DNA of 64,000 nt from Deinococcus gobiensis I-0 (GTDB lineage: Bacteria; Deinococcota; Deinococci; Deinococcales; Deinococcaceae), in NCBI RefSeq assembly GCF_000252445.1, contig NC_017790.1, positions 301,001-365,000 on the forward strand. The letters are read 5' to 3'. The notes beneath the pieces were generated by a model. It did no database searches, was not told the origin of the DNA, and saw only the letters and a list, made by a program, of their open reading frames with translations. Each line of letters opens with the position of its first letter. The first letter of the stretch is position 1. This document shows, piece by piece, positions 24,314 through 34,753 of this stretch. The translations under genes and the position numbers were made by a program.

Positions 24314-24877
24314 CTAGTCGGCAGGATGGGCGCGCAGCCACGCCAGCACGTCGGCGGCGTTGCGCTCCGGCGGAAAGACCGGATAGAAGACGTGCTCGAC
24401 GCGGCCTCCGCGTACGATCAGCGTGACCCGGCGCAGCAGCGTCATGCCGTCTGCCGTGAAGGTCGGCAGCCGCAGCGCCCGCCCGAAGGTCAGCGCCTCG
24501 TCCGAGAGCAGGGTGAAGGGGAGGTGCAGCCGCCCGGCCGCCTCCCGCTGGTAGGCCGTGTCCTGGGTACTCAGGCCATAGACCCGCGCGCCCGCCGCCC
24601 GCAGCTCGGCGTGGTGGTCGCGGAAGGCGCAGCTCTGGGGGGTGCAGCCCCGCGCGCCGGGAATCACGTCCCAGTCCGTCGGCAGCGGCAGCCCCGGCTC
24701 GCCTGTGCGGGGGTAGACGTACAGCACGGTACGCCCCGGCAGCCCGGAGAGGTCGTGTGCCTGTCCGTCGGTGCCCGGCAGCGTCAGGGAGGGCAGCGGC
24801 AGGCCCGGTAGGTGGTCGCACGCCCCGTCGTCGGTGGGGACGGGGAGGTCGGCCGGGAGACGGTGCAGGTCGGTCAC
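24314..24877 (-). CDS. Peroxiredoxin of the BCP/AhpC-TSA family
   Basis: The 187-residue protein has a thioredoxin fold (TVLYVYPRTGEPG) and the cysteine pair C78-C83 in GCTPQSCAFRDH, as in BCP peroxiredoxins that reduce peroxides. Compared with the usual YPKDDTPGCT, about ten extra residues separate the YP turn from the first cysteine. The open frame extends far upstream, but those residues are low-complexity. I choose GTG at 24875-24877, because TACGCT (24884-24889, minus strand) is 6 nt upstream as in other leaderless genes here; this start is the least certain part. Confidence 0.82.
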   Translation of the reverse strand: MTDLHRLPADLPVPTDDGACDHLPGLPLPSLTLPGTDGQAHDLSGLPGRTVLYVYPRTGEPGLPLPTDWDVIPGARGCTPQSCAFRDHHAELRAAGARVYGLSTQDTAYQREAAGRLHLPFTLLSDEALTFGRALRLPTFTADGMTLLRRVTLIVRGGRVEHVFYPVFPPERNAADVLAWLRAHPAD

Positions 24878-24962
24878 CTCCCCAGCGTAAGGGATAGCCG
24901 CTGCGCCCTCACTCTTCCGGCGGATGTCCGGCGGATGGTCAGCGGGCAGACTGAGGCCAGGA

Positions 24963-25370
24963 ATGCCCCGTGCTGATATGCCCGCCCTCTGGTGGACTGC
25001 CAGTCTGCCCGCCCTGGCCCTGCTCGCTGCGGGGCTGGGCTGGGTCCTGATCGGCCAGCCGGTGCAGGAGGCGGCGCGGCTCCGGGAGGAGGCGAAGGCC
25101 CGGACCGAGGGAGCGGTACTCGTCGAGGCCTGTCTGGCCGACCTGCGCCGCCAGTACGGCAACGCGCCCCCGCTGTCACGAGCGGAGGCGCAGAGGTTGC
25201 AGTGGTCGGACCCCGGACCGCGGGGCGAGAAGGCCTGGACCCTCTGGGGAACGCTCCGGCACGGGCAGGAGCGCGGAATCTTCGACTGCGACGGCGTTCG
25301 GGAGGCGGACGGGCAACTCAGGGTGACCTATGCCTTCGGGTCGCCGTGGTGGACCCCACCGCCCGACTGA
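24963..25370 (+). CDS. Hypothetical membrane-anchored protein, about 135 residues
   Basis: I do not recognise the family. One N-terminal membrane helix (about residues 8-29; ASLPALALLAAGLGWVLIG) is followed by a charged, probably extracytoplasmic domain with two cysteines (VEACLADL and IFDCDGV) that could form a disulfide, and a WWTPPPD end. Start could be the ATG at 24963 or 24978; neither has a clear ribosome site. It ends 3 bp before the convergent der stop. Existence is moderately supported by the signal-anchor layout. Confidence 0.62.
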   Translation: MPRADMPALWWTASLPALALLAAGLGWVLIGQPVQEAARLREEAKARTEGAVLVEACLADLRRQYGNAPPLSRAEAQRLQWSDPGPRGEKAWTLWGTLRHGQERGIFDCDGVREADGQLRVTYAFGSPWWTPPPD

Positions 25371-25373
25371 CGC

Positions 25374-26699
<1,326 letters not shown>

Positions 26700-26933
26700 G
26701 TTGAACGCTCCTTTACGGTGCCGGAGCCGGGCCGCGTCCGCCCGCTCCGCCGAAAACGCCTCCCGTCAGGGTAAAGGCCGTCACGGTGACGGCCGGGGCA
26801 CAGACTTCCCAGTATAGCGAATGAAGAATCGGCAAAAGAGACGGCCCACCCCGGCGTGTGCATAGGCCAGGGGCAGGCTGCCCGAGAGAATCCGCCGGCT
26901 CCGGGCGGTTCCTCGGGCTCGGCCTGCATGGTT

Positions 26934-26999
26934 TTGACTTTCCGTGTATCCGGCGCTATAGTTTTCAGCATCACCGCCCGAGAGGCGGATTTTTCATTT
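26934..26999 (+). promoter_or_regulatory. Promoter-hairpin unit A (possible tiny RNA)
   Basis: TTGACT (26934-26939), a 17-bp spacer and TATAGT (26957-26962) form a near-consensus promoter. Only 11 nt later a 5-bp stem (26974-26978 with 26984-26988) is followed by ATTTTTC. A start 7 nt after the -10 would give an RNA of about 25 nt that is almost entirely a terminator hairpin. The whole unit recurs at 27107-27173. Confidence 0.65.
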
Positions 27000-27106
27000 T
27001 GCTCTGCCGGAGAGGCCGGAGTTCAGGAGCCATTGTATACCTCCCCGATACGCCCGTCTCGAAAAAAGCTGTGCCACACGGCGTCCGGGGGTCGCAACGA
27101 CTTGAC

Positions 27107-27173
27107 TTGACCTGCCCTGTATAGGGCGCTATAGTTCTTCTATCACCGTCCGGAAGGGCGGATTTTTCGTTTC
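27107..27173 (+). promoter_or_regulatory. Promoter-hairpin unit B (possible tiny RNA)
   Basis: TTGACC (27107-27112), a 17-bp spacer (13 of 17 bases identical to unit A) and TATAGT (27130-27135) are followed by a 6-bp stem (27146-27151 with 27156-27161, one G-T wobble) and ATTTTTC. The stem differs in sequence from unit A but keeps pairing. It points toward the 3' end of the convergent hydrolase gene. Confidence 0.65.
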
Positions 27174-27186
27174 CGCCCCTGGCCAC

Positions 27187-28563
27187 TCAGTCCAGGCCGT
27201 GCAGGGCGCGGTAGTCGGCCAGTGGCCACGCGCGGCCCCCGCCCTGGCGGTACGACTGCACCCGGCCGTTCTCGCCCCGCTGAAAGTGGAAGGGTTCGCC
27301 CACCGAGCCGAAACCGGCTTCCGGCGAGGTCGCCAGGGTCAGGTCGTCCAGCACGGTCAGTTCGGACAGGGTGGCCTCCGGGTCGCCGGACGGATAGAGC
27401 GACACCAGCCGTCCGCCCAGGTCCACGAGGTCGGTCAGGCCCCACAGGCCCGCGTAGCGCCCGGTAAAACGGTCCAGGGCCACGCCGGGCGCATCTGCCT
27501 GCGCCTTGGTGGGCGCGCGCTGCGCGAGGTCGATCAGGCGCACGAGGTTGGTCGCCCACTCGGTCGAGGGAGCCCCCAGCGCGTTGCTGAGGACCGAGAC
27601 CGCCAGGCCCGTGCGCGGGTCGAGCCACGACTGCGTGATGTGGCCGGGAAAGCCGCCCGAGTGCCCGACCAGCGTGCGCCCGCCGACCTCGGTCAGGATC
27701 AGACCCAGGCCGTAGCCGCGCGGAGAGGGCTTGGTCAGTCGCGTTTCCTCCCGGCCCATCAGGCGCTTGGAGGCGTCCGAGAGCAGCGTGCCCTCGCCGT
27801 AGGCGTGCGCCGCCCAGAAGCGGGTGAGGTCCTCGGCAGTGCCGTAGAAGCCGGTCGCGGCGGCCAGCGCCCGCGTGTCCGAGGAGGGCAGGGGCCGCCG
27901 CTCGTCGCGGGCCGCGAGGCGGGCGCTGTGGCCGGTCGCCAGCTCGTTTTCGCGCTCGGCAGGCAGCTCCGGCCCCAGGTTCTCCAGGCCCAGCGGTCCA
28001 GTGAGGTGCTCGGCCACGTAGTCGGGATAGCTCCGGCCGCTCGCCGCCTCGACGATCAGGCCCAGCAGGCCGTAGCCCATGTTTGAATACTTGAAGTGCT
28101 CGTTGGGGCCGTACACCGCCTCGGCGCGGCAGAAGTCCAGCAGGGTTTCGCGGTCGGGGAAGGCGGCGAGCTGCTGCCAGTAGTCGCTGTCGGCCCCGTC
28201 GCGGTTGATGCCCGACTGGTGGCCCAGCAGTTCGCGCACCGTATAGCCCGCCGCCGGACTGCCCGCCAGTTCGGGCAGCCAGCGGCCCGCCGGATCGTCG
28301 AGGCGCAGCCTGCCGGCCTCCAGCAGCTGGAAGATGGCCGTCGCCGTGAAGGATTTGGAGTGCGAGGCGATGCGGAAGAGGTGCCGGGTCGTCAGGGCCT
28401 CGCCGGTGCGCGCGTTCGCCTGCCCGAGCGCGAAGGAGGCGGCCAGCTCGGTGCCCACCCGCACGGCGACCTGCACGCCGGGCACCCCGGCATGGTCGCG
28501 CTGGAACTCCAGCCAGGACTCGAAGTAGGGCGCGAGGTGCCGCACGGTCTGGAGCAGGGTCAT
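27187..28563 (-). CDS. Serine hydrolase of the beta-lactamase/PBP fold (class C type)
   Basis: The 458-residue protein has the serine beta-lactamase-like signature: SxxK at S67-K70 (ASHSKSF), YSNMGYG as the Tyr-x-Asn motif and GHSGGFPGH as the third box. Such proteins are esterases, D-aminopeptidases or beta-lactamases; no signal peptide is visible, which argues for a cytoplasmic esterase or peptidase and against a secreted beta-lactamase. A C-terminal beta-rich domain (about 350-458) follows. The ATG at 28561-28563 lies 6 nt after TACCCT (28570-28575, minus strand), so the mRNA is probably leaderless. Confidence 0.9.
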   Translation of the reverse strand: MTLLQTVRHLAPYFESWLEFQRDHAGVPGVQVAVRVGTELAASFALGQANARTGEALTTRHLFRIASHSKSFTATAIFQLLEAGRLRLDDPAGRWLPELAGSPAAGYTVRELLGHQSGINRDGADSDYWQQLAAFPDRETLLDFCRAEAVYGPNEHFKYSNMGYGLLGLIVEAASGRSYPDYVAEHLTGPLGLENLGPELPAERENELATGHSARLAARDERRPLPSSDTRALAAATGFYGTAEDLTRFWAAHAYGEGTLLSDASKRLMGREETRLTKPSPRGYGLGLILTEVGGRTLVGHSGGFPGHITQSWLDPRTGLAVSVLSNALGAPSTEWATNLVRLIDLAQRAPTKAQADAPGVALDRFTGRYAGLWGLTDLVDLGGRLVSLYPSGDPEATLSELTVLDDLTLATSPEAGFGSVGEPFHFQRGENGRVQSYRQGGGRAWPLADYRALHGLD

Positions 28564-28588
28564 GGCAGGAGGGTAGCGTGCCCGCACA

Positions 28589-28628
28589 GGCACAGGCGGC
28601 GAAGGCCGAAGCCCCCGCCGCCTGTGCC
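28589..28628 (-). terminator. Hairpin downstream of alaS
   Basis: A perfect 13-bp inverted repeat (28589-28601 with 28616-28628) lies just after the alaS stop. There is no T-run, so it may act as a 3'-end stabiliser or a factor-dependent terminator. It also sits in front of the hydrolase -10 element. Confidence 0.5.
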
Positions 28629-28652
28629 GTTCAGGTGGGTCTGTTCAGGACT

Positions 28653-31343
28653 TCAGAACGCCGTGTCGAGGGCCGCGAGCGCCGCCGCCGGATCGGTGAT
28701 GCCTGCCTGCGCCATGTCGGGACGGCCGCCGCCCTTGCCACCGCCCGCCGCCGCGAGCTTGCCGATGAGCTGCCCGGCGTGCGCGCCGCGCCCCACGGCG
28801 GCCTTGGTCGCCTTGACCACCAGGCCCTTGTCGGTGGCGAGCACGACGATGTCGGCGCCGCTCGTGTCGAGGAGCTTGTCGGCCGCGCCGCGCAGTTCGC
28901 CCGCCTCGACGCCCGAGAGCTTGAGTGCCGCGACCTGGAAGCCGCCGAGATCGCGCGTCTGGGCCGCCGCGCCGCCCCCGCCCATCTGGGCCTCGGCGAG
29001 CTGGCGGCGCAGGGCGACCGCTTCCTTCTCGGCGGCCTTGAGGCCCGCCTGGAGGCCCGAGACGCGCCCTTCCAGGCCCTCGGGGTTGGTGTTGAGCAGC
29101 CCGGCCACGCGCGCCGCGCTGTCCAGGCGACCGCGCAGCCACGCGGTCGCGGCCTCGCCCGCCAGCGCCTCGATGCGGCGCACGCCGGCAGCCACGTTCT
29201 CGTCACTGAGGATCACGAAGGCGCCGATGTCGCCGGTGCGGTTCACGTGCGCGCCGCCGCACAGCTCCATGCTGGCGACCGCCTGGCCCTCGTAGCTCAC
29301 GTTGCCGCCGACCGTCACCACGCGCACGGTGTCGCCGTACTTCTCGCCGAACAGGGCCGTGGCCCCGGCCGCGCGGGCGTCGGCGATGGGCATCTCCTGC
29401 CAGCTCACGGGGAAGTTGGCGCTGACCCAGCGGCCGACCAGGGTCTCGACGCTGGCGATCTCGGCGGCGCTCAGGGCGGCCCCGTGCGAGAAGTCGAAGC
29501 GCAGGCGGTCGGGCGCGACGAGCGACCCGGCCTGCCGTACCCCGTCGCCCAGCACGGCCCGCAGCGCCGCGTGCAGCAGGTGGGTGGCGGTGTGGTGGCG
29601 CTCGGTGGCCTGGCGCTCGCCCGACACCACGGCGCGCACGGCCGTGCCCTCGCGCAGTTCGCCCGCCTCGACCATCACGTCGTGCAGGAACACGCCCTGC
29701 GGGGTCTTCTTGGTGTCGCGCACGACGGCCGTGCCGCCTTGCCCGTCCGGGCCGGTCCATTCCAGGCGGCCGGTGTCGCCTACCTCGCCGCCGCCCTCGC
29801 CGTAGAAGGGCGTGCGTGAGAGGACCACGGTCGCCTCGCTGCCCGCCGCCAGCGCGTCCAGGCGCTCGCCCGCGCCGACCACGGCCAGCACCTCGGCCTG
29901 GGTGTCCAGTTCGTCATAGCCGACGAACGGGGTGGGCGAGAGGCCGTCAAAGGCGCTCTGGTTGCCGCCGAACAGTTCGGACTTGCCGTACTTGCTGCCT
30001 GCACGCGCGGTTTCCTGGGCCTTTTCCAGGCTCTCGGCGTAGCCGGCCTCGTCCACGGTGACGCCGTACTCCTCGGCGATTTCCTTGGTCAGGTCCACCG
30101 GGAAGCCGTAGGTGTCGTACAGCACGAAGGCGTCCTCGCCGGAAAGGGTCGTGCCCTTCTCCATCGTGCCCAGCAGGCCGCCGAGGCGCTGGATGCCGCC
30201 TTCGAGCGTCTTGAGGAAGCGCTCCTCCTCGGCCTTCACGGCGGCCTCGACGCGCGCCGCGTTCTCGCGCAGTTCGGGGTAGGCGCCGCCCATCTTCTCG
30301 ACCACGATGGGCACGAGGGTATGCAGCGCCGGCTCGCGCAGGCCCAGCAGGTAGGCGTGGCGGCTGGCGCGGCGCAGGATCTTGCGGGCGGTGTAGCCGC
30401 GCCCGGTGTTGCTCAGGGCGGTGCCGTCGGCGATGACCATGCTCACCGAGCGGATGTGCTCGGCGACCACGCGGTGCGAGACGTTCTGCGGCCCCTCGTA
30501 GGGCTGGCCCGACAGCTCGGCGACCTTGGCGACGATCGGCGCGAACACGTCGTTGCTGTAGAAGTCGTACACGTCCTGCACGACGGTGGCGATGCGCTCC
30601 AGGCCCATGCCGGTGTCGATGTTCTTGAAGGGCAGGTCCTTCAGGACGGGCGTGCCGTCGGGCAGCGGCTCCTGGCGGTCGTACTGGGGGAACACGCAGT
30701 TCCAGATTTCCAGGAAACGGGCGCTCTCGCGGGTATCGGCATACTCGGCCCAGGTGTCGTCCCCGTAGGCCGGGCCACGGTCGTAGAAGATCTCGCTGCA
30801 CGGGCCGCAGGGGCCGTTGGGGCCTTCCTTGGGCGCGTCGGCGGGCCAGAAGTTCTCGTCGGCCCCGAAGCGCAGGATGCGGTCGGCGCTCAGGCCGTTT
30901 TCCCCGGTCCAGATCTGAAAGGCTTCCTCGTCGTCCTGGTAGATGGTGGCGTACAGGCGCGACTTGTCCAGGCCCATCCACTCGGGGCTGGTCAGGAATT
31001 CCCAGGCCCAGGTCAGGGCCTCGCGCTTGAAGTAGTCGCCGAAAGAAAAGTTCCCCAGCATTTCCAGCAGCGAGCAGTGGCGCAGGGTGCGGCCCACGTT
31101 CTCGATGTCGCCGATGCGCAGGCACTTCTGGGCGGTGGTCACGCGCCTGCTGTCGCCGTAGCCGGGGAAGCTGGCCGGCGCGCCCATGAACTGCTCCTTG
31201 AAGGGCTGCATGCCCGCCACGGTGAAGAGGGTGGTGGGGTCGGGCGCGACGGTGCTGTGCGAGGGCAGGCGCAGGTGCCCCTTGCTCTCGAAGAACTGCA
31301 GGAACTTCTCGCGAATGTCGGCGGTGGACAGCGGCGCGGTCAT
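28653..31343 (-). CDS. alaS: Alanyl-tRNA synthetase
   Basis: AlaS charges tRNA-Ala with alanine. The 896-residue protein has the class II catalytic core (start MTAPLSTADIREKFLQFFES, FTVAGMQPFKEQF), the editing domain with HHTATHLLHAALR and CGGAHVNRTGDIG (zinc-binding H and C residues), and the C-terminal Gly-rich C-Ala/DHHA1 domain (GGGKGGGRPDMAQAG). The frame continues 35 codons upstream with Arg-rich sequence; the ATG at 31341-31343 lies 7 nt after TAGACT (31351-31356, minus strand) and is chosen. Probably a leaderless mRNA. Confidence 0.98.
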   Translation of the reverse strand: MTAPLSTADIREKFLQFFESKGHLRLPSHSTVAPDPTTLFTVAGMQPFKEQFMGAPASFPGYGDSRRVTTAQKCLRIGDIENVGRTLRHCSLLEMLGNFSFGDYFKREALTWAWEFLTSPEWMGLDKSRLYATIYQDDEEAFQIWTGENGLSADRILRFGADENFWPADAPKEGPNGPCGPCSEIFYDRGPAYGDDTWAEYADTRESARFLEIWNCVFPQYDRQEPLPDGTPVLKDLPFKNIDTGMGLERIATVVQDVYDFYSNDVFAPIVAKVAELSGQPYEGPQNVSHRVVAEHIRSVSMVIADGTALSNTGRGYTARKILRRASRHAYLLGLREPALHTLVPIVVEKMGGAYPELRENAARVEAAVKAEEERFLKTLEGGIQRLGGLLGTMEKGTTLSGEDAFVLYDTYGFPVDLTKEIAEEYGVTVDEAGYAESLEKAQETARAGSKYGKSELFGGNQSAFDGLSPTPFVGYDELDTQAEVLAVVGAGERLDALAAGSEATVVLSRTPFYGEGGGEVGDTGRLEWTGPDGQGGTAVVRDTKKTPQGVFLHDVMVEAGELREGTAVRAVVSGERQATERHHTATHLLHAALRAVLGDGVRQAGSLVAPDRLRFDFSHGAALSAAEIASVETLVGRWVSANFPVSWQEMPIADARAAGATALFGEKYGDTVRVVTVGGNVSYEGQAVASMELCGGAHVNRTGDIGAFVILSDENVAAGVRRIEALAGEAATAWLRGRLDSAARVAGLLNTNPEGLEGRVSGLQAGLKAAEKEAVALRRQLAEAQMGGGGAAAQTRDLGGFQVAALKLSGVEAGELRGAADKLLDTSGADIVVLATDKGLVVKATKAAVGRGAHAGQLIGKLAAAGGGKGGGRPDMAQAGITDPAAALAALDTAF

Positions 31344-31407
31344 AACGGGTAGTCTAGCGCGGCGGTGTGCCGGCCAAAGCGGCGGGGGCCGCCCCCGTCC
31401 CCGCCCC

Positions 31408-33630
31408 CTAGCGCACGGTCGCCTGGAAAGTGACCGTTCCCCTGGCATTCGGGGCCAGATCGCCGCAGGCCGCGCCGACGTTCACCTCGATCTGCATGGT
31501 CACGGCGAAGGTGCTGCTGGTCCCCCCAGGGCAGACCAGGGTGCCGGTGCCCTGCGGCCTGAGCGGCGCTTCCAGCGAGTCGCGCACGAGGAGCTTCTGC
31601 ACATTGGCGTCGCCCACATTCTGGAAGGTGATGACGTATTCCAGGACATCGTTCGGTTGCCCCGTACTCGAGGTCCCGGCCGCGCCGTTCTGGGTGACGT
31701 TTCTGACCGTCTTGCCCAGGGTGAGTTTCGGCACGCCCAGGGCCGTGAATCTGGCGGTCGAGGTGTTGTTGGCGCTGACCGGATCGGTGGCGTCGGCTCC
31801 GCGCGAGGCCCTGGCCGTGTTGCTCAGCAGGGTGTCCTTGGTGGAGGCGGCACTCAGCGTGGCGGTGACCCGGAGGGTGACGGAGGCCTGGGGGGTCAGG
31901 GTCGCGTAGGTGTCCACCGCGCCCGGGCCGCCTGTCGTGGGCGTGCCCCCCTGCGACACGCAGCCCGAGGGGCAGCTCCAGCTCAGGGCCGAGAAACCGG
32001 CGGGCACCGCGTCCTCGATCCGCACGTTCCGGGCCGTGGTCGTGGTGCTCAGGTTCTTGACCGTCACGTCGAACTGCGCCGGCACGGCGGTCGACCCGCC
32101 CGACACGTAGGTCTTGGTGACCTGCACGTCCGCCTCGCTGACCCGCACGCCGCTGGCGAGATCGGCGGCCGTCCCGGGGTAATAGGCCCAGGTGTCCACG
32201 ATCAGGTCGTTGCCCCAGTTGCCGCTGTAGGCGTGGGTGTTCGTGCTGGTCTGCGACTCGACGCCACCCAGGGCGTTCAGGGGAACGGGCGCGGTGCCGG
32301 TGGAGGCGACGGTGCGGTCGTCCCAGTACACCGTATTGGCGTCGCTGTCGACGTTGTTCAGGCGCCGCACGGTCAGGTCGGTCAGGTTTTCGGCGTCGAT
32401 CAGTGGAAAATGCACCTCGCCCGCCGCCAGATAGGCCTTGACGGTGTAGGCGGCGGTGCTGGGCACCACGTCCTTGCCCGCGCCGTCCTTGCCGTCCCAG
32501 ACGACAAGATTTTCGCCCGTCTTCGCCGTTCCGACGAGAACGCGGTCACTGTTCGCCCCGTTCGTCGAGGCCCCGAAGGCCAGCACGATGCGGTAGGGGG
32601 CCGACGACGCGCCCGGATTGGTGAACGTGAAGGTGCCGCCGATTCCGCCGCCCGCCTGCCCGGCCGTGCCGTCGGCCCCGGTGAAGCTCAGGTTGGTCGG
32701 CTGCGGCGGCGTGACGGGCGCGGCGCGCAGCAGCCAGTTGTCGAGGCCGCTGGGGGCCGCCGCGCTGGCGGGCAGGCCCGGGTCGGGCGGATTGAAGAAC
32801 AGTTTGTGGGTCACGTAGTCGCCCGAGTCCGCCTGGGCGGGGCTGTACTGCGCGCTGCCGACCCCGGCGCTCCGGTAGGCCGGCGTCCCCCCCGCAGTCG
32901 CCGCCGTCAGGGTGCCGACGTTGTTGACATAGAAGATGAAACCGAAAGGATCGAAGTTCAGGCTGAAGCTGTACCGGTAACCGTCCCTGGTCAGGGGATA
33001 GACGTTGATGCCCGTGTTGGCCGGGTTGTTGCCGCCCACGTTCATGGCGAAGTACTTGGTGAAGACCCGGCCCGGCTTCCTGCTGGTCCCGCTGACGACG
33101 GTCGCGTCCCAGGCGGCGATCCAGGGGTCGGTCGCGGCGGGGGCCGGCCAGTCCCCGTTGGCCGCCGTGACCGGGGGGTTGCCGCCGCCCAGGACAGGGG
33201 CCAGGAAGTCGAGCTGGTAGATGCCGGTCGTCGCCGCGCGGTAGATGCACGGCGTATACCCGTTGACCACGGTCAGTCCGGCGACGAGGGGGCCGGCGAC
33301 CTCGTTGACCCGCCTGCTGATCAGGCCGGTGCCGAGGTTGTTGCCCAGGCAGGTCTGTGCCGTGTTGTCGGGAGCCGTGATCCGGATGTCACCGCTGCCG
33401 ATCCTCATGACACTCGAACCGAGCAGGATGTTCTCGCCGGCATTGGCGTAGGCGTAGAGCGTGGTCTTGCGCTGGATGCCGCTGGTGACGTAGCCGGGAG
33501 GACCGACCTCCAGAAACGCGCGGTTGTTGGTGGTCCCGGAGGGCGCAAAGTTGAAGCTGCCCTCGGCGCGGGCGGTGGCCCCTGCCAGAACAGCGCCGAT
33601 GAGCAGGGCGGAAATTGCCGGTCTACGCAC
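31408..33630 (-). CDS. Secreted DUF11-repeat surface protein
   Basis: This 740-residue protein begins with a signal peptide (VRRPAISALLIGAVLAGATARAEG). The N-terminal 450 residues are beta-rich and of unknown family. The C-terminal part has two DUF11-type domains (about 500-620 and 640-740), seen as VQVTKTYVSGG...FDVTVKNLS and LGKTVRNVTQNG...YVITFQNVGDANVQ, the pattern found in bacterial surface and adhesion proteins. No sorting motif or membrane anchor is visible at the C-terminus. A TTG at 33660 is in frame, but GTG at 33628-33630 with GAGGGG 8 nt upstream gives the cleaner signal peptide. Confidence 0.86.
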   Translation of the reverse strand: MRRPAISALLIGAVLAGATARAEGSFNFAPSGTTNNRAFLEVGPPGYVTSGIQRKTTLYAYANAGENILLGSSVMRIGSGDIRITAPDNTAQTCLGNNLGTGLISRRVNEVAGPLVAGLTVVNGYTPCIYRAATTGIYQLDFLAPVLGGGNPPVTAANGDWPAPAATDPWIAAWDATVVSGTSRKPGRVFTKYFAMNVGGNNPANTGINVYPLTRDGYRYSFSLNFDPFGFIFYVNNVGTLTAATAGGTPAYRSAGVGSAQYSPAQADSGDYVTHKLFFNPPDPGLPASAAAPSGLDNWLLRAAPVTPPQPTNLSFTGADGTAGQAGGGIGGTFTFTNPGASSAPYRIVLAFGASTNGANSDRVLVGTAKTGENLVVWDGKDGAGKDVVPSTAAYTVKAYLAAGEVHFPLIDAENLTDLTVRRLNNVDSDANTVYWDDRTVASTGTAPVPLNALGGVESQTSTNTHAYSGNWGNDLIVDTWAYYPGTAADLASGVRVSEADVQVTKTYVSGGSTAVPAQFDVTVKNLSTTTTARNVRIEDAVPAGFSALSWSCPSGCVSQGGTPTTGGPGAVDTYATLTPQASVTLRVTATLSAASTKDTLLSNTARASRGADATDPVSANNTSTARFTALGVPKLTLGKTVRNVTQNGAAGTSSTGQPNDVLEYVITFQNVGDANVQKLLVRDSLEAPLRPQGTGTLVCPGGTSSTFAVTMQIEVNVGAACGDLAPNARGTVTFQATVR

Positions 33631-33718
33631 GCGGATACCCCTCGAAATCAGAAGACTCAAGCCGGTGGTGGGCCGCAGGCCCGTACAGGAGGGCGGCGGC
33701 CGCGGCTCCCTTGCCGCA

Positions 33719-34753
33719 TCAGTCCAGGTCCACGGCCCACCACGCTTCTCTCTGGGCGGCCAGGCGGGCGCGGGGGTCCCCCAGGGTTTCGAGCGCCCTG
33801 GACAGCCCGCGCCAGTCCTGTTCGCTCATGGGGTCGATGCCCAGGGCGCGCTGGTGGAACTGCGCGGCCTCCTTGGGCTTGCCGGCCGTGCCCGCCGCCT
33901 GCGCGGCCAGGCCCAGCAGGCTCAGCTGCTTCTGCTCCAGGCGGGCGCGCACGTCGTCCACCCAGGGGCTGTCGGCGCCGGGCAGGAAGGTGCCGTACTG
34001 GCCCACCAGCTCGCGCAGTTCCTCGTAGCCCAGGCTGCCCTGCTCGGCCTGCCCGGACAGCAATTCGTAACGCTGCACGTCATACTCGGGCTTGAGGTCG
34101 GGGGCCAGGGCGTACTTGCGGTTGTTGCTGACCACCGCCTCGTTGCTCAGGCTCTTGCGCAGGCGGTGCAGCGTCGTGTGGAACAGGCTGCTCGCGCGCG
34201 ACTCGTCCTTTTCGGGCCACAGCGCCTCGGCCGCCTCCCAGGAGGTCACCTCCTTGTGCTCCAGGAGGTAGAAGAACAGTTCGAGCGCCTTGCGGCTCAC
34301 CCAGGCGACCTGCGCGCCCTGCCACATGACCTGGGCGGTGCCCAGCGCCTTGGCCTGCGTCACGCTGCCGCTCTGCTGGTTCAGGCCCACGCGGCGCAGC
34401 CGGGCCTCGACGGCGGTGGTCAGGTCCTGCGGCGTGAAGGGCTTGGGCAGATAGTCGTCGGCCCCCAGGTTCATGCCCCGGCGCACGTCGCTGCGCTCGG
34501 CGTGGCTGCTCAGCAGCACGAAGGGCATGGCCGAGAACTGCTCGTGGTCCCGGACCTTTTCCAGAAATTCCAGGCCGGTCATATAGGGCATCACCACGTC
34601 GCTGATGATCAGGTCGGGGGTAAAGACCTTCAGGAGGTCGAGCGCCTCCACGGGGTGGCTGCTCGTGCGCACCTCGTGCCCGGCGCGCGACAGGATCACG
34701 CTGATGAGTTTGACGATGGCAGAGTCGTCGTCAACGACCAGGATGCGCGGCAT
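33719..34753 (-). CDS. Response regulator with C-terminal winged-helix/BTAD-like output domain
   Basis: The 344-residue protein has a receiver domain (DDD 8-10, phosphorylation site D52 in LIISDVVMP, conserved LPKPF) and an output domain in which a winged helix (about 165-225; [26 protein letters not shown]) is followed by a helical region (about 240-344) like the bacterial transcriptional activation domain of SARP-type regulators. No sensor kinase is adjacent. It is divergent from the amidohydrolase gene with only 55 bp between; TAGACT (34761-34766, minus strand) lies 7 nt before the ATG. The long upstream extension of the frame is rejected. Confidence 0.92.
   Translation of the reverse strand: MPRILVVDDDSAIVKLISVILSRAGHEVRTSSHPVEALDLLKVFTPDLIISDVVMPYMTGLEFLEKVRDHEQFSAMPFVLLSSHAERSDVRRGMNLGADDYLPKPFTPQDLTTAVEARLRRVGLNQQSGSVTQAKALGTAQVMWQGAQVAWVSRKALELFFYLLEHKEVTSWEAAEALWPEKDESRASSLFHTTLHRLRKSLSNEAVVSNNRKYALAPDLKPEYDVQRYELLSGQAEQGSLGYEELRELVGQYGTFLPGADSPWVDDVRARLEQKQLSLLGLAAQAAGTAGKPKEAAQFHQRALGIDPMSEQDWRGLSRALETLGDPRARLAAQREAWWAVDLD

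Larger units (their letters stand above)
26700..27186. other. 487-bp intergenic region: der promoter and two promoter-hairpin units
   Basis: The region between der and the hydrolase gene has no credible protein-coding frame. Its left part holds the der leader and -10 (26811-26816, minus). Its right part holds two tandem, related plus-strand units, each a strong promoter followed at once by a GC hairpin and T-run, listed separately. The 110 bp between the units shows no tRNA or known small RNA. Confidence 0.7.

Noticed and set aside
27000..27106. Possible tRNA or known small RNA between the two promoter-hairpin units
   Set aside because: I could not fold a cloverleaf, and no T-loop GTTCRA or CCA-like end is present.
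27187..28563. Calling the beta-lactamase-fold protein an antibiotic-resistance enzyme
   Set aside because: It has no signal peptide, and the family mostly contains esterases and peptidases; resistance cannot be inferred.
28589..28628. Perfect 13-bp inverted repeat as a regulator binding site
   Set aside because: Its position directly after the alaS stop makes a 3'-end hairpin the simpler explanation.
31186..34095. A 969-codon plus-strand open frame opposite alaS and the DUF11 protein
   Set aside because: Low-complexity Gly/Arg/His composition and complete overlap with real genes on the other strand mark it as a shadow.
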